From NCBI RefSeq assembly GCF_049532895.1, contig NZ_CP064031.1, positions 5,146,001 through 5,210,000 on the forward strand: a DNA stretch of 64,000 nt. Reading direction: 5' to 3'. The position numbers and the translations under genes are program-made. Shown piece after piece: positions 42,510-51,834 of this stretch. The notes under the pieces were generated by a model. That model made no database searches. It had not been told where the DNA came from and saw only the letters and a list, made by a program, of their open reading frames with translations. Position 1 is the first letter of the stretch. The number at the start of each line of letters is the position of its first letter. Source of the stretch: Dyella_B acidisoli. Lineage in GTDB: Bacteria > Pseudomonadota > Gammaproteobacteria > Xanthomonadales > Rhodanobacteraceae.

Positions 42510-43427
42510 ATGTCGCCTTCTCTCCTCCGCATCGCCACCCGCAAAAGTGCGCTTGCCTTATGGCAGGCCGAACACGTGGCTGGCTTGCTGCGTGCAGCAC
42601 ACCCGGGGTTGCGGGTGGAGTTGGTCCCATTGACCACACGTGGCGACGAAATCATCGATAAGCCGCTGGCGACGATCGGCGGCAAGGGTTTGTTCCTCAA
42701 GGAACTTGAGGTGGCGATGTTGGAAGGTCGCGCGGATCTCGCCGTGCATTCGCTCAAGGATGTCCCCGCGGAACTGGAACCCGGCTTCACCCTGCCCGCC
42801 GTCCTGCCGCGCGCCGACGCGGCCGATGCGTTCGTCAGCAACGATTACGCCGATGTGACGGCGCTACCGCTAGGGGCGCGTGTCGGCACCTCATCCCTGC
42901 GTCGTCAAGCGCAATTGCGCGCCGTGCGACCCGATCTGGAATTGCTCGACTTGCGTGGCAACGTCGGCACACGTTTGCAGAAACTCGACGCCGGCCATTA
43001 CGAAGCCATCATCCTCGCCTGCGCCGGCCTAGAGCGACTCGGTTTACATGCGCGCATCCGCAGCCGCATGAGCGCACCGAGCTGGTTGCCTGCACCCGGC
43101 CAGGCGGCCATCGCCATCGAAGCACGCTCGGATCAGGCTGACGTGCTCGAAGCCCTCGCCGTGCTGGACGATGCCGATACACGCTTGGCTGTTACCGCCG
43201 AGCGGGCGATGAATCGTGCTTTGGGTGGAAGCTGCACGGTGCCCGTCGGAGCGTGGTGTACGGTGACGGAGCATGGGTTGCATCTGCGCGGCATGGTGGG
43301 CGACGTATCAAGCGGTCGTCTACTGCTGGCCGAGGCCTCGGGTAACAGCAGTGACGCCACGAAGCTTGGTAACGATGTAGCACAGGCCTTGTTTGCACAA
43401 GGTGCTGCAGATTTCCTTGGTCATTAA
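42510..43427 (+). CDS. hemC: Porphobilinogen deaminase (hydroxymethylbilane synthase)
   Basis: 305 residues from the ATG with GGAG upstream. It joins four porphobilinogens into hydroxymethylbilane in haem synthesis. C242 in GGSCTVPVGA binds the dipyrromethane cofactor, at the same number as in E. coli. RIATRKSALALWQAEHV, the KGLFLKELEVAML segment and VHSLKDVP are family signatures. hemD, usually next, is absent here: the following gene is a convergent TonB-dependent receptor. Confidence 0.97.
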   Translation: MSPSLLRIATRKSALALWQAEHVAGLLRAAHPGLRVELVPLTTRGDEIIDKPLATIGGKGLFLKELEVAMLEGRADLAVHSLKDVPAELEPGFTLPAVLPRADAADAFVSNDYADVTALPLGARVGTSSLRRQAQLRAVRPDLELLDLRGNVGTRLQKLDAGHYEAIILACAGLERLGLHARIRSRMSAPSWLPAPGQAAIAIEARSDQADVLEALAVLDDADTRLAVTAERAMNRALGGSCTVPVGAWCTVTEHGLHLRGMVGDVSSGRLLLAEASGNSSDATKLGNDVAQALFAQGAADFLGH

Positions 43428-43456
43428 AAAAGCGGGCGCAAAGGCCCGCTCTTTCA
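43428..43456. terminator. Bidirectional intrinsic terminator between hemC and the TonB-dependent receptor
   Basis: An AGCGGGC/GCCCGCT stem is flanked by AAAAAA on the left and CTTTC on the right, so it is strongest for the minus-strand receptor gene and can also serve hemC. Confidence 0.8.
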
Positions 43457-43474
43457 AAGCGACAATACAAAAAT

Positions 43475-46324
43475 TCAAAGGTCGAATTTCTGGTTGTACT
43501 GCAGATAGAAGAAACGATCGATGTCGAAATTCGGATCATACGGCGGGCTACCCGAACCCGTCTGCACGACGCTGTAGTAGAACGGTCCCTTCTTGTTGAA
43601 GATGTTGTTCACGCCCAGTGAAACAACGCCTTTCCATGGGGTGGTGTAACGCACCTGGGCGTCATTGAAAGCCACCGAACCCTTCCGCGAGATGCCGTAA
43701 GCGCCAATCCAAGGATTGGTATACGTGGGATTAGCACATTCGATCATTGGCGTTCCTGGAGGACTGCCATAGCTGTTGCTGTAGCAGGTGTCTTTCAAGC
43801 CTGAGTAATACCGAACGGTCCAGCTTGCACCAAATTGCTTGTAATCCCAGTCTGTCTGGAAGGTGGAACGAATGCGGTACAAGCCCTGCTCGCCGTTCAT
43901 GAAGCCGGCGAGATCTTGCGGGACTGCGCCAGGGCCGCTGGTTTGCTGATATTTGGTGAGATACGTGCTGTCTGACGAGATGCGGAAGCGCCCGAACGAC
44001 GTTTCCGGCAAACGATAGTGAATGCCTAGATCGTAACCGCTGGTGGTTATCGAACCCAAGTTGTACAGGGTTTCCGTGAGGCTACTGATGGCTCCTGTGC
44101 TATCACGCGTGAAACTGTTGCAGAAGCTCGAAATGTTCTGCACGTAGCAGTAATCCAGAATGCCGCCCGCAACCACACTGGTAATGGCGTTCTTCAGACG
44201 GATGTCGTAATAGTCCAGCGACATATCTAGGCCGTCGACATAGTGCGGGCTGTAGACCACACCAAAGGTGCGCGTGGTGGATTTTTCCGGTTTCAGGTTT
44301 GGATTGGAGCTTGCGAGAAAAGCGTTAGGCGTCTGACCGCCCGCTGCGCTGGTGATCGCACCACCGGATTGATCGATCTGGCGGTAATTGGCCGGTACGC
44401 CAGCTGCCGCACACCGCCCCGCAATCGAAGGATTGCTGGCCGCGGCACCGTACACGCTATCGCATGGATCAAGGAACGTTTCGAAGCTCTGCCCCGTGCC
44501 GCTATAGAGATCGTTAAGCGTTGGCGCGCGGAAGCCTTGTGCATACGTGCCACGCACCAATACATCCTGGATCGGCCGCCAGCGCACGCTGTACTTGTTG
44601 TTGGTCGTGCTGCCGAAACTGCTGTAATGCGAATAGCGGCTGGCGATGTTGATGCCGAATTCCTGCGCACCCGGTAGGTCGCGCAACAGTGGTGCGTCGA
44701 GTTCGATGTAAGCCTCGTTGACATCGTAGCGACCATTGGTCGGCTCGCTGGCCAGATTGGTGGTGAGGCCGGCGGAATCGTTGGGATCGGGCGCGAAGTA
44801 ACCTTTTTCGCGACGATGCTCGATGCCAGCGGCCACGCTGAATGTGCCGCCGTGAGGAATGTCGAACAGGCCACCGCTCACGTTTGCCGTGACGTCGTCG
44901 GTCTGGCTCATCTGACGCGCATTGCCGACGTAATTCACGTAGTCCCATACGCTCTTTGGCGTGTTGCCAGGACCGGCAAGGATGTTCCAGGGAACGCATC
45001 CACCTGTCGGGTTCGCACAAACGGGCTGACCGTCCGGACCTGCAATCGCATTCAACGCATTATCGGCATTAGGCAAATATAGGTTGCCCGTGGAAATTTG
45101 ACGGATGCGCGTTTGCGCGAAGGTGTAGCCCGCATCCCAGTTCCAGTCGTGACCGAGGAAATCGAAGTAGCCTTCGATGCCTGCGTCTATATGCGTAAGA
45201 CGCGAATTGGTCCATGTGATGCGCGGCATTTCAGAGGTGCGGCGCACGAAATCCGTTTCAGAGCCTGGGAACGGGTTGTAATAGGCGTCAGGATTAAGGG
45301 TCCAGGAAAATGGATAACCTGCGAGCTGGCTGGAACTGTTGCGGCTGCTGTAGCTAGCGGAACCGCGCAGCGTGATGCTGTCGGTCAGCTTGTAGCGTTC
45401 TTGCAAGAACAGGTTCTTTAGCGAGGTGCCCGCGCGGAAGGTCATGTCCTTGCTGGCGTTGTATTTGTCCGCTGTACTGGAGGAATCGTAGAGGTGGTAG
45501 TTAGCTAAATCTGCGCTATTCGTGCTGCCGTGATTGATGACATACGCCACTCCCGTATTGGGATCAAAAACGCGGCCATAAGGACCCGTACCCAATCCGG
45601 CATCCGGATGACGCGGACCTTGCGCATAAGCCGTGATGTCACGGCTGCGATCCCATGTAGGCTGCTCGTCCTGATAGGAGGCGCTCAGGATGAAGGACGA
45701 CTTTTGGGTGGTATGCCCCCAGGTGAAATCCCCGTTCTTCTGCTGGCCATCGCCTTTCTGGTTCTGGCCGTAATAAGCGTTGAATTCCGCACCGTCGAAA
45801 TGCTCGCGCGTAACAATGTTGACGACGCCACCGATCGCATCGGAACCGTACACCGAAGAGGCTCCGTCTTTCAGCACGTCGATGTGATCAATGATGGATA
45901 CCGGAATCGTAGAGAGATCGGTTAGCCCAGTGAGGCTGGTGCTCCAGCGACGACCGTTGACCAACACTAGCGTGCGTTGTGAACCGAGATTACGGATATT
46001 GACGTAACGTCCGCCGATATCCATGCCGGAGGACAATGTGTCCTGCGGTGTGATATCGGGTGTACCGATAGAAGGCATCCGCGCCAGAATGTCGTTGACG
46101 TTAGTCAGACCCGTCGCTTTGATCGCCTGACGATCCATGGTGAACACTGGTTGCGAAGTTTCCACATCCACACTGCGGATATGAGAGCCGGTCACCGTGA
46201 TGACCTCGAACTGTTTTGCCTTGTCGGCGCTAGGGCCTTGCGCACCGTCTTGTGCTCCCGCACTCCACGCACAAATCATAAGCGCCGCAGCAATGGCAGA
46301 TGCCATACGGTTCTTGTAACTCAT
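43475..46324 (-). CDS. TonB-dependent receptor
   Basis: 949 residues. A signal peptide (MASAIAAALMICAWSAGAQ) is followed by a TonB-box-like FEVITVTGS, and a plug domain at ~55-180 (LTNVNDILARMP; NIRNLGSQRTLVLVNGRRW; DVLKDGASSVYGSDAIGGVVNI). The barrel ends YNQKFDL, not the usual terminal Phe. The plug and barrel resemble receptors of this group thought to import carbohydrates, peptides or siderophores, but the substrate cannot be told. It is convergent with hemC. Confidence 0.9.
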   Translation of the reverse strand: MSYKNRMASAIAAALMICAWSAGAQDGAQGPSADKAKQFEVITVTGSHIRSVDVETSQPVFTMDRQAIKATGLTNVNDILARMPSIGTPDITPQDTLSSGMDIGGRYVNIRNLGSQRTLVLVNGRRWSTSLTGLTDLSTIPVSIIDHIDVLKDGASSVYGSDAIGGVVNIVTREHFDGAEFNAYYGQNQKGDGQQKNGDFTWGHTTQKSSFILSASYQDEQPTWDRSRDITAYAQGPRHPDAGLGTGPYGRVFDPNTGVAYVINHGSTNSADLANYHLYDSSSTADKYNASKDMTFRAGTSLKNLFLQERYKLTDSITLRGSASYSSRNSSSQLAGYPFSWTLNPDAYYNPFPGSETDFVRRTSEMPRITWTNSRLTHIDAGIEGYFDFLGHDWNWDAGYTFAQTRIRQISTGNLYLPNADNALNAIAGPDGQPVCANPTGGCVPWNILAGPGNTPKSVWDYVNYVGNARQMSQTDDVTANVSGGLFDIPHGGTFSVAAGIEHRREKGYFAPDPNDSAGLTTNLASEPTNGRYDVNEAYIELDAPLLRDLPGAQEFGINIASRYSHYSSFGSTTNNKYSVRWRPIQDVLVRGTYAQGFRAPTLNDLYSGTGQSFETFLDPCDSVYGAAASNPSIAGRCAAAGVPANYRQIDQSGGAITSAAGGQTPNAFLASSNPNLKPEKSTTRTFGVVYSPHYVDGLDMSLDYYDIRLKNAITSVVAGGILDYCYVQNISSFCNSFTRDSTGAISSLTETLYNLGSITTSGYDLGIHYRLPETSFGRFRISSDSTYLTKYQQTSGPGAVPQDLAGFMNGEQGLYRIRSTFQTDWDYKQFGASWTVRYYSGLKDTCYSNSYGSPPGTPMIECANPTYTNPWIGAYGISRKGSVAFNDAQVRYTTPWKGVVSLGVNNIFNKKGPFYYSVVQTGSGSPPYDPNFDIDRFFYLQYNQKFDL

Positions 46325-46525
46325 CGATGCACCACTCCCTCAGACAATACGTGTTTGCGGCACGCGTGAAGTGCGCAGCCGGCTTTACGAAAAAATGACG
46401 TCCAGCCAGTTTTCGCGATGCCGTGTCGAAGGAGTAGCGGACACCGGCATTCAAATGTGTATGCCTGCACTGACAACGGTGAGCGGGATTAACCTCAGCG
46501 CATGAGGCAATGACCGATGCACGGA

Positions 46526-46561
46526 AAACAAAACCCCTCCGCGCTTGCACACGGAGGGGTT
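46526..46561 (-). terminator. Intrinsic terminator of the DUF481 gene
   Basis: Read on the minus strand, AACCCCTCCG/CGGAGGGGTT form a stem followed by TTGTTTT, 29 bases after the DUF481 stop. Confidence 0.8.
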
Positions 46562-46589
46562 GAATAGACGGCTAAATCGCGACGCGCGA

Positions 46590-47402
46590 TCAGAGGTTGT
46601 AAACGATATTGGTCGTCGTCAACGTATCGGTGTGACGGATGCCCGACAGCACATCACTGTTGTGGCGTACCTGGAAGCCCACCTTGAGCGACAGCTTCTT
46701 GGTCATGCTCACCGCAACTCCGGCATCGTTTTGCAGGTAAGTGTTCTTGGTACCGGATTCCATCAGGAACGTATCGTCGAACGAGGTGTTGTCGGTGATG
46801 CGGTACTTGTAGTTCACCAGTCCGCGCGCAACGACCTGGCTCTGGCGCGGTTCCTTGAGCGGCACAGTGACGCCGTTGATGGTCTGCGTGCCGGTAGCCG
46901 GCTGGTATTCGGTGTAACCGGGACCGATTTCGAAGGAGAGCTGGGTACGATCGGTCTTCAACGCCATGTAGCCGTAGCCGATCGAGACCGTGCCCTGCCA
47001 GCGGTAAGCGGCGAAGTCGTCATGCTCATAGCGGCCGGCGGCGACGATGTAGCTGCGCGGGTCGAGCTTGTAGCCGGCCGAAGCACCGAAGTCATAGCGG
47101 TCGGCCGTGGTGTCGAATTGCTTGACGGCTTGGCCTTGCGCGTTCGTCACCGTGACCTGGCCCCTGGAGCGCAGCCAGTCGGCGAAGAAGCTGTTCTTCC
47201 ACTGGTCGGTTTCCTGTGCAAGGTTCAGCTTCGCATTCACGTTCTGCGAGCGGGAGTTGCCGGTAGTAGAGGCGAAGCCCAGTTCGCCCGAGCCCGTCCA
47301 GGTGCCGGCGCTGGTCTGGGTACCGGAGGACGTGTCCTGGGCGTGGGCAGTGAAGGTGGCCAGGGTGGCGAGCGCCAAGCCGGTCATCAGCAGGTTTTTC
47401 AT
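46590..47402 (-). CDS. DUF481 family outer-membrane protein (YdiY-like)
   Basis: 270 residues: signal peptide MKNLLMTGLALATLATFTAHA, then alternating hydrophobic/polar strands ending TNIVYNL, as in beta-barrels. The start of the mature domain (WTGSGELGFASTTGNSRSQNVNAKL) is the DUF481 signature. E. coli YdiY is an acid-inducible protein of this family; its job is not settled. It is a single gene, divergent from a WYL regulator. Confidence 0.88.
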   Translation of the reverse strand: MKNLLMTGLALATLATFTAHAQDTSSGTQTSAGTWTGSGELGFASTTGNSRSQNVNAKLNLAQETDQWKNSFFADWLRSRGQVTVTNAQGQAVKQFDTTADRYDFGASAGYKLDPRSYIVAAGRYEHDDFAAYRWQGTVSIGYGYMALKTDRTQLSFEIGPGYTEYQPATGTQTINGVTVPLKEPRQSQVVARGLVNYKYRITDNTSFDDTFLMESGTKNTYLQNDAGVAVSMTKKLSLKVGFQVRHNSDVLSGIRHTDTLTTTNIVYNL

Positions 47403-47620
47403 CGCTGGAGTCGTCCAATGTTAAAAAGCTGTTGGAACAGGCCACTTTAACGGAGCGGCTTGAACGCTTTGTGAATATTTAGAGCGATCTTAATGGCCTG
47501 ATCGTGACAATCGGGCCGGCAACGCGCATCGGCGCTAAATCTCATGGGAAAGCCTGCGACACGCTTGCGGGCGTCACGCGGCATGGCCATGCTACGCAGA
47601 CTCCCCTGCTGAATGTCGAC

Positions 47621-48592
47621 ATGGATCGGTACGAGCGCATTCTTACCCTGCACCGCTTGTTGAAATCGGCGCATTACCCGGTGCCGCTGCCCAGGCTGAT
47701 GGACGAGCTTGAGTGCTCGCGAGCCACGCTGTACCGGGATATCGCCTTCTTGCGCGACGCCTTGGGCGCGCCGATCGAGAGCGCGGGCGGCGAACACGCC
47801 GCGTTCCGCTACGAAGCCACCGAGGGCCAGCGTTTCGAATTGCCAGGGCTGTGGTTGACCTCGGACGAGTTGGCCGCGCTGCTGGCGCTCAACGAACTGA
47901 TCGGCCGCAGCGGCCCCGGCGTGCTGGCCGGTGCATTGGCGCCCTTCAAGGCGCGTATCGAGCACCTGCTTTCCGATCGAGCCAGCGGCAAAGCTTTGCC
48001 GGTGGAGCGCATCCGTGTGATTCCATGGGGCGAGCGCAAGCTCGACCAGCAAGTGTTCCGCATTACCGCGGGAGCAGTGTTGGACCGCAAGCAAGTACGT
48101 TTCCTGTACCGAGCGCGCACGACCAACAATGAAAGCAAGCGCACCGTATCGCCGCAGCGACTGACGCACTACCGCGACAACTGGTATCTGGACGCCTGGG
48201 ACCACGATCGCGAAGCTTTGCGCAGTTTCGCGGTGGATCGCATCGCCGATCCGCATGCGATGGAAGAAGCAGCGACAGATGTGGCAGAAAGCGAGCTCAA
48301 TGACCTGCTCGCCTCCAGCTACGGCATTTTCGCCGGCAAGCCGAAAGCCTGGGCCACTATCCGATTCTCTGCACACGCCGCGCGCTGGGTGGCCGATGAA
48401 CATTGGCACTCGCAGCAGAAAGGCGCTTGGCTGCCGGATGGGCGGTATGAATTGCAGCTGCCGTATTCGAATTCGCGCGAGTTGCTGATGGACGTGCTCA
48501 AATACGGGCCAGATGCGGAGATCGTTGCGCCGCTGCCGCTGCGCGAGGAAATGAAGATCATGCTGCAGCTCGCACTCACCGGCTATCAATAG
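47621..48592 (+). CDS. YafY-type HTH-WYL transcriptional regulator
   Basis: 323 residues from the ATG beginning MDRYERILTLHRLL; earlier in-frame starts have no coding character. An HTH_11 winged helix (VPLPRLMDELECSRATLYRDIAFLRDALG) is followed by a WYL domain (~140-220; KQVRFLYRARTTNNESKRTVSPQRLTHYRDNWYLDAWDHDR) and a WCX-type C-terminal extension. It is longer than the regulator at 3158-3844. It is divergent from the DUF481 gene (a possible target) and 21 bases upstream of a patatin gene. Confidence 0.88.
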   Translation: MDRYERILTLHRLLKSAHYPVPLPRLMDELECSRATLYRDIAFLRDALGAPIESAGGEHAAFRYEATEGQRFELPGLWLTSDELAALLALNELIGRSGPGVLAGALAPFKARIEHLLSDRASGKALPVERIRVIPWGERKLDQQVFRITAGAVLDRKQVRFLYRARTTNNESKRTVSPQRLTHYRDNWYLDAWDHDREALRSFAVDRIADPHAMEEAATDVAESELNDLLASSYGIFAGKPKAWATIRFSAHAARWVADEHWHSQQKGAWLPDGRYELQLPYSNSRELLMDVLKYGPDAEIVAPLPLREEMKIMLQLALTGYQ

Positions 48593-48613
48593 CGATTAAG
48601 CCGCTCGTCACCC

Positions 48614-49567
48614 ATGCCAGCTACCCCGTCCACCGAACTTCAGCCGCGCGTTGGCAATGAGGGAAATGCAGCACGCAAGCCTACGGTTGCGTTGGCGCTC
48701 GGTTCCGGCGGCGCGAAGGGGCTGGCGCATATCGGTGCGATCGAGGAGCTGGAAGCACAGGGTTTCGACATCGTCGCCATCGCCGGCTGTTCGATGGGTG
48801 CATTGATCGGCGGCGTTCACGCAGCCGGCAAGCTGAGTATCTATCGCGACTGGGTCTGTACGCTGGACAAGTTCGACGTGCTGAAGCTGGTGGACTTGTC
48901 GTTTTCCTTCGCTGGCGGCGGCTTGATCAAGGGCGAGAAAATCATCGGCACCATGCTCGATCTGGTCGGCGATGTGCGTATTGAAGATCTGCCGATTACG
49001 TTCACCGCGGTTGCCACAGATCTCGAGCGTGAGCGTGAGGTATGGCTTACGCGCGGTTCGCTGTTCGATGCGGTGCGTGCGTCGATCGCGATTCCCACGC
49101 TGTTTCGTCCACACCTCATCAACGGACGATTGCTGGTGGACGGCGCACTGCTCAATCCCGTACCGGTAACGCCGTTGATTCGTGAGCCGGCCGATTACGT
49201 CATCGCGGTCAGCATCGATGGGCCAGCCGAAACGAATCTGCCGACGGAAATGTCTGCGGGCGATGCAAAACCAAAGGGCGGTATTGGCCGCTTGCTGGGA
49301 CGGCTTCTGCCGGGTGGCGAATTGAAAGCGATGGACGCCGCAAAGCCGCGCGAAACGGGCGCCTTGGAGTTGCTCGGCCAATCGATGGATCTGATGCAGG
49401 CGAATCTTTCTCGTCTGCGCCTGGCCGCGTATCAGCCGGATCTGCTGGTGCAGCTGGCGCGCAATGTATCAAGCGCGTATGAGTTTTACCGCGCGCGGGA
49501 GTTGATCGAATTGGGGCGGGAGAAGATGCGGGTGGCGTTAGAGTCGTGGAATCCGCCGCCGCGGTGA
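48614..49567 (+). CDS. Patatin-like phospholipase (RssA-type)
   Basis: 317 residues, cytoplasmic or membrane-peripheral. The patatin oxyanion loop GSGGAKGLAHIG, the nucleophile S60 in GCSMG, and D176 in VDGALLNPVP form the Ser-Asp dyad of lipid acyl hydrolases. No signal peptide is visible; the long N-terminal tail (MPATPSTELQPRVGN) is unusual. It follows the WYL regulator by 21 bases, possibly co-transcribed. Confidence 0.88.
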   Translation: MPATPSTELQPRVGNEGNAARKPTVALALGSGGAKGLAHIGAIEELEAQGFDIVAIAGCSMGALIGGVHAAGKLSIYRDWVCTLDKFDVLKLVDLSFSFAGGGLIKGEKIIGTMLDLVGDVRIEDLPITFTAVATDLEREREVWLTRGSLFDAVRASIAIPTLFRPHLINGRLLVDGALLNPVPVTPLIREPADYVIAVSIDGPAETNLPTEMSAGDAKPKGGIGRLLGRLLPGGELKAMDAAKPRETGALELLGQSMDLMQANLSRLRLAAYQPDLLVQLARNVSSAYEFYRARELIELGREKMRVALESWNPPPR

Positions 49568-49613
49568 TGCTTTTCTTTCTCTCCATGTTGGTTGGGAGAG
49601 GAAACTGAACACA

Positions 49614-49982
49614 TCAGCGCAGGCTGTTCGCCCTCATCCAATTATCCAGATACATCTTCAGCGCAACCGCCTGGTTGTGCTCTTCATCCTTCGCGCCAAA
49701 CAGCAACGTGACACGGTGCCGTTCCGCCTTTGTCACCAAGGGTTGCCAGAATGATTTTTGCGCGTCCAGTTCGGTCGCATAACGGTGGCGGAAGCTTTCC
49801 CAGCACGCGAGATCGTGGCCGAACCATTTGCGCAGCGCCGTGCTGGGCGCCAGTTCCTTGGCCCATAAATCCAACGTGGCGTTTTCCTTCTTCAGGCCAC
49901 GCGGCCAAAGCCGGTCCACCAGGACACGATAGCCATCAGTTTGGGCGGGCGGGTCGTAGATGCGTTTGACGGCGATGCTCAC
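49614..49982 (-). CDS. DUF488 family protein (YeaO-like)
   Basis: 122 residues with the family signature YRVLVDRLWPRGLKKE near the start and ELAPSTALRKWFGHD. The function of the family is unknown. It is convergent with the patatin gene. Confidence 0.88.
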   Translation of the reverse strand: MSIAVKRIYDPPAQTDGYRVLVDRLWPRGLKKENATLDLWAKELAPSTALRKWFGHDLACWESFRHRYATELDAQKSFWQPLVTKAERHRVTLLFGAKDEEHNQAVALKMYLDNWMRANSLR

Positions 49983-50082
49983 GGACGGCCTCCTGCAAGA
50001 CTACGTCCGTCAAGCATACGCCTGCGTCATTCAAACAACGTGATCGCGGTCTAAGAACCTACTTTCATCTCCCAGGTATCTC

Positions 50083-50146
50083 GCGCTGCGCCGGAGCGGC
50101 CGTCGGGCGGGCGTGGCGCAGCGCCTGAGTGCAGCCACTCAGGCGC
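50083..50146. other. Nested inverted repeats downstream of the glycosyltransferase gene
   Basis: CGCTGCGCC (50083-50091) pairs with GGCGCAGCG (50115-50123). Immediately beyond, GCGCCTGAGTG (50121-50131) pairs perfectly with CACTCAGGCGC (50136-50146). The two stems share the GCG at 50121-50123, so they compete. No T-run follows on either strand. It could be a folded 3' end of the glycosyltransferase transcript or a mobile hairpin element. Confidence 0.5.
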
Positions 50147-50168
50147 AAGGAGGGATGCTTGGTAGGCT

Positions 50169-50885
50169 CTAGAGTTCTTCGACGTGCGTCACCTTGGCGC
50201 GGCGCATCAGCCAAGCCACGCCGCGCAGATCGGCGATGCCCACCCACAGGCGGTCGAGCATGCCGTACTTGGATTTACCGGCCGTGCGCGGACGGTGTCC
50301 CACCGGCACGCTCTGGCTTTGGAAGCCGGCGCGTTTCACCAGCGCCGGCAGGTAGCGGTGCATGTGGTCGAAATAAGGCAAGCGTAGGAAGACGTCGCGC
50401 TCGAACAGCTTGAGACCGCAGCCCGTGTCCGGCGTGGCATCGCGCAACATGCGCGAACGCACCGCGTTGGCGATCTTGGAGGAGATACGCTTGTTGAAGC
50501 TGTCGCGCCGCGTGGTACGCCAGCCGGCAAACAGTTTGACTTCCGGCTCGGCCGCATCGCGTGCGGCAAGCAGATTGGGGATATCGGCCGGATTGTTCTG
50601 GCCGTCGCCGTCGAGCGTGGCGATCCACGACGAGCGTGCCGCGCGCACGCCATTCCACACCGCCGTGCTCTGTCCGCTGCGGGTTACGTGATGCAGCACG
50701 CGCAGTTCCGGATAGCTGGCTTTCTGAGCTTGCAACACGGCGCGGCTGTCGTCGCTGGAGTCGTCATCGACGTACACGATCTCGAAGTCCAGCTTGCCGC
50801 GTAGCGAGGCGGCGATTTCGGCGAGCAGCGGAGGAATGTTGTCGCGTTCGTTGAAGACGGGCACGACGACGGAAAGTTGCGGCAT
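50169..50885 (-). CDS. Family 2 glycosyltransferase, dolichol-phosphate mannosyltransferase-like
   Basis: 238 residues. A GT-A fold with SVVVPVFNERDNIPPLL at the nucleotide-binding strand and DXD-like motifs VDDDSSDDS and LDGDGQNNP, then the acceptor-side stretch FDHMHRYLPALVKRAGF. It lacks C-terminal membrane segments, like the shorter DPM1 enzymes. It probably transfers a sugar to polyprenyl phosphate for envelope glycans. It follows parB on the same strand. Confidence 0.88.
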   Translation of the reverse strand: MPQLSVVVPVFNERDNIPPLLAEIAASLRGKLDFEIVYVDDDSSDDSRAVLQAQKASYPELRVLHHVTRSGQSTAVWNGVRAARSSWIATLDGDGQNNPADIPNLLAARDAAEPEVKLFAGWRTTRRDSFNKRISSKIANAVRSRMLRDATPDTGCGLKLFERDVFLRLPYFDHMHRYLPALVKRAGFQSQSVPVGHRPRTAGKSKYGMLDRLWVGIADLRGVAWLMRRAKVTHVEEL

Positions 50886-50918
50886 GGAATCTAGCCTTGT
50901 GATGCGAATTTATTTTTT

Positions 50919-50943
50919 GCCCTCTCTCCTTCGGAGAGAGGGC
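50919..50943. repeat. Type B-like hairpin
   Basis: GCCCTCTCTCC/GGAGAGAGGGC, a perfect 11-base stem with loop TTC, between parB and the glycosyltransferase gene. No T-run follows on the transcribed strand. Confidence 0.7.
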
Positions 50944-50955
50944 ATGGTTCGTGGC

Positions 50956-51825
50956 TCAGCGCAGCTTGCCGAGAATCCCATCCAGCTCGTCATTGCTGTG
51001 GTAATGGATCACCAGCTTGCCGCGCCCGCCGCGGCCATGCGCCACTTCCACCTTGGTGGCAAAGCGCTCGCCCAGTTCGCGTTCCAACGCATCGATGTTC
51101 GGATCACGCGCCGGTGCGCTCTTCGCCTTGCCCTTGGGTGCGGTCTGCGCCTTGCGGGCGGCGTCTTCGAGTTCGCGCACGCTCCAGTTGTGGCGTGCGG
51201 CTTCCAGTGCCAGCGATTCAGCTTGGAATTCGGGCAGCGTGAGCAGGCAGCGGGCATGACCCATTTCCAGCTTGCCGTCATCGAGCAAGCGTTTGATGGA
51301 TGCCGGCAGATCGATCAGGCGCAGCATGTTCGACACCGCGGCGCGTGAGCGGCCCACTGCGTCGGCAGCTTGCTGGTGGGTGAGATCGAAATCGTCGATC
51401 AGGCGCTTGATGGCGTCGGCTTCTTCCAGCGGCGTGAGATCCTGGCGCTGGATGTTTTCGATCAGCGCCATCGCCGGTACGGCGACTTCCGGCACGTCCT
51501 TCACCAGTGCGGGGATCTCGCTGAGCTGCGCGCGCTGCGCTGCACGCCAGCGACGTTCGCCGGCGATCAGCTCGTAGCTGTTCTTGCCGATCGAACGCAC
51601 CACAACGGGTTGAATGAGACCTTGCGCGCGAATCGACGCGGCCAGTTCGTCCAGCGCTTCGTCATTCCAATGGCGGCGCGGCTGGTATTTGCCGGGCTGG
51701 ATGTATTGGATCGGCAGATTGCGCAGCTCGCCTTCCTGTTCGATCACCGAGGGTGCGCCGGTGTCGCCGCCGCCAAGCAGGGCATCGAGCCCGCGTCCCA
51801 ATCCACGTTTCTTCGCGGCAGACAT
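50956..51825 (-). CDS. parB: Chromosome-partitioning protein ParB
   Basis: 289 residues: the ParB nuclease/CTPase domain (PIQYIQPGKYQPRRHWNDEAL; GERRWRAAQRAQL), the helix-turn-helix (LTHQQAADAVGRSRAAVSNMLRL) that reads parS, and the C-terminal dimer domain. It loads on parS and slides as a CTP-gated clamp. It lies nine bases after parA. I found no copy of the parS consensus (TGTTTCACGTGAAACA) in the window by eye. Confidence 0.95.
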   Translation of the reverse strand: MSAAKKRGLGRGLDALLGGGDTGAPSVIEQEGELRNLPIQYIQPGKYQPRRHWNDEALDELAASIRAQGLIQPVVVRSIGKNSYELIAGERRWRAAQRAQLSEIPALVKDVPEVAVPAMALIENIQRQDLTPLEEADAIKRLIDDFDLTHQQAADAVGRSRAAVSNMLRLIDLPASIKRLLDDGKLEMGHARCLLTLPEFQAESLALEAARHNWSVRELEDAARKAQTAPKGKAKSAPARDPNIDALERELGERFATKVEVAHGRGGRGKLVIHYHSNDELDGILGKLR

Positions 51826-51834
51826 TCTTGATGC

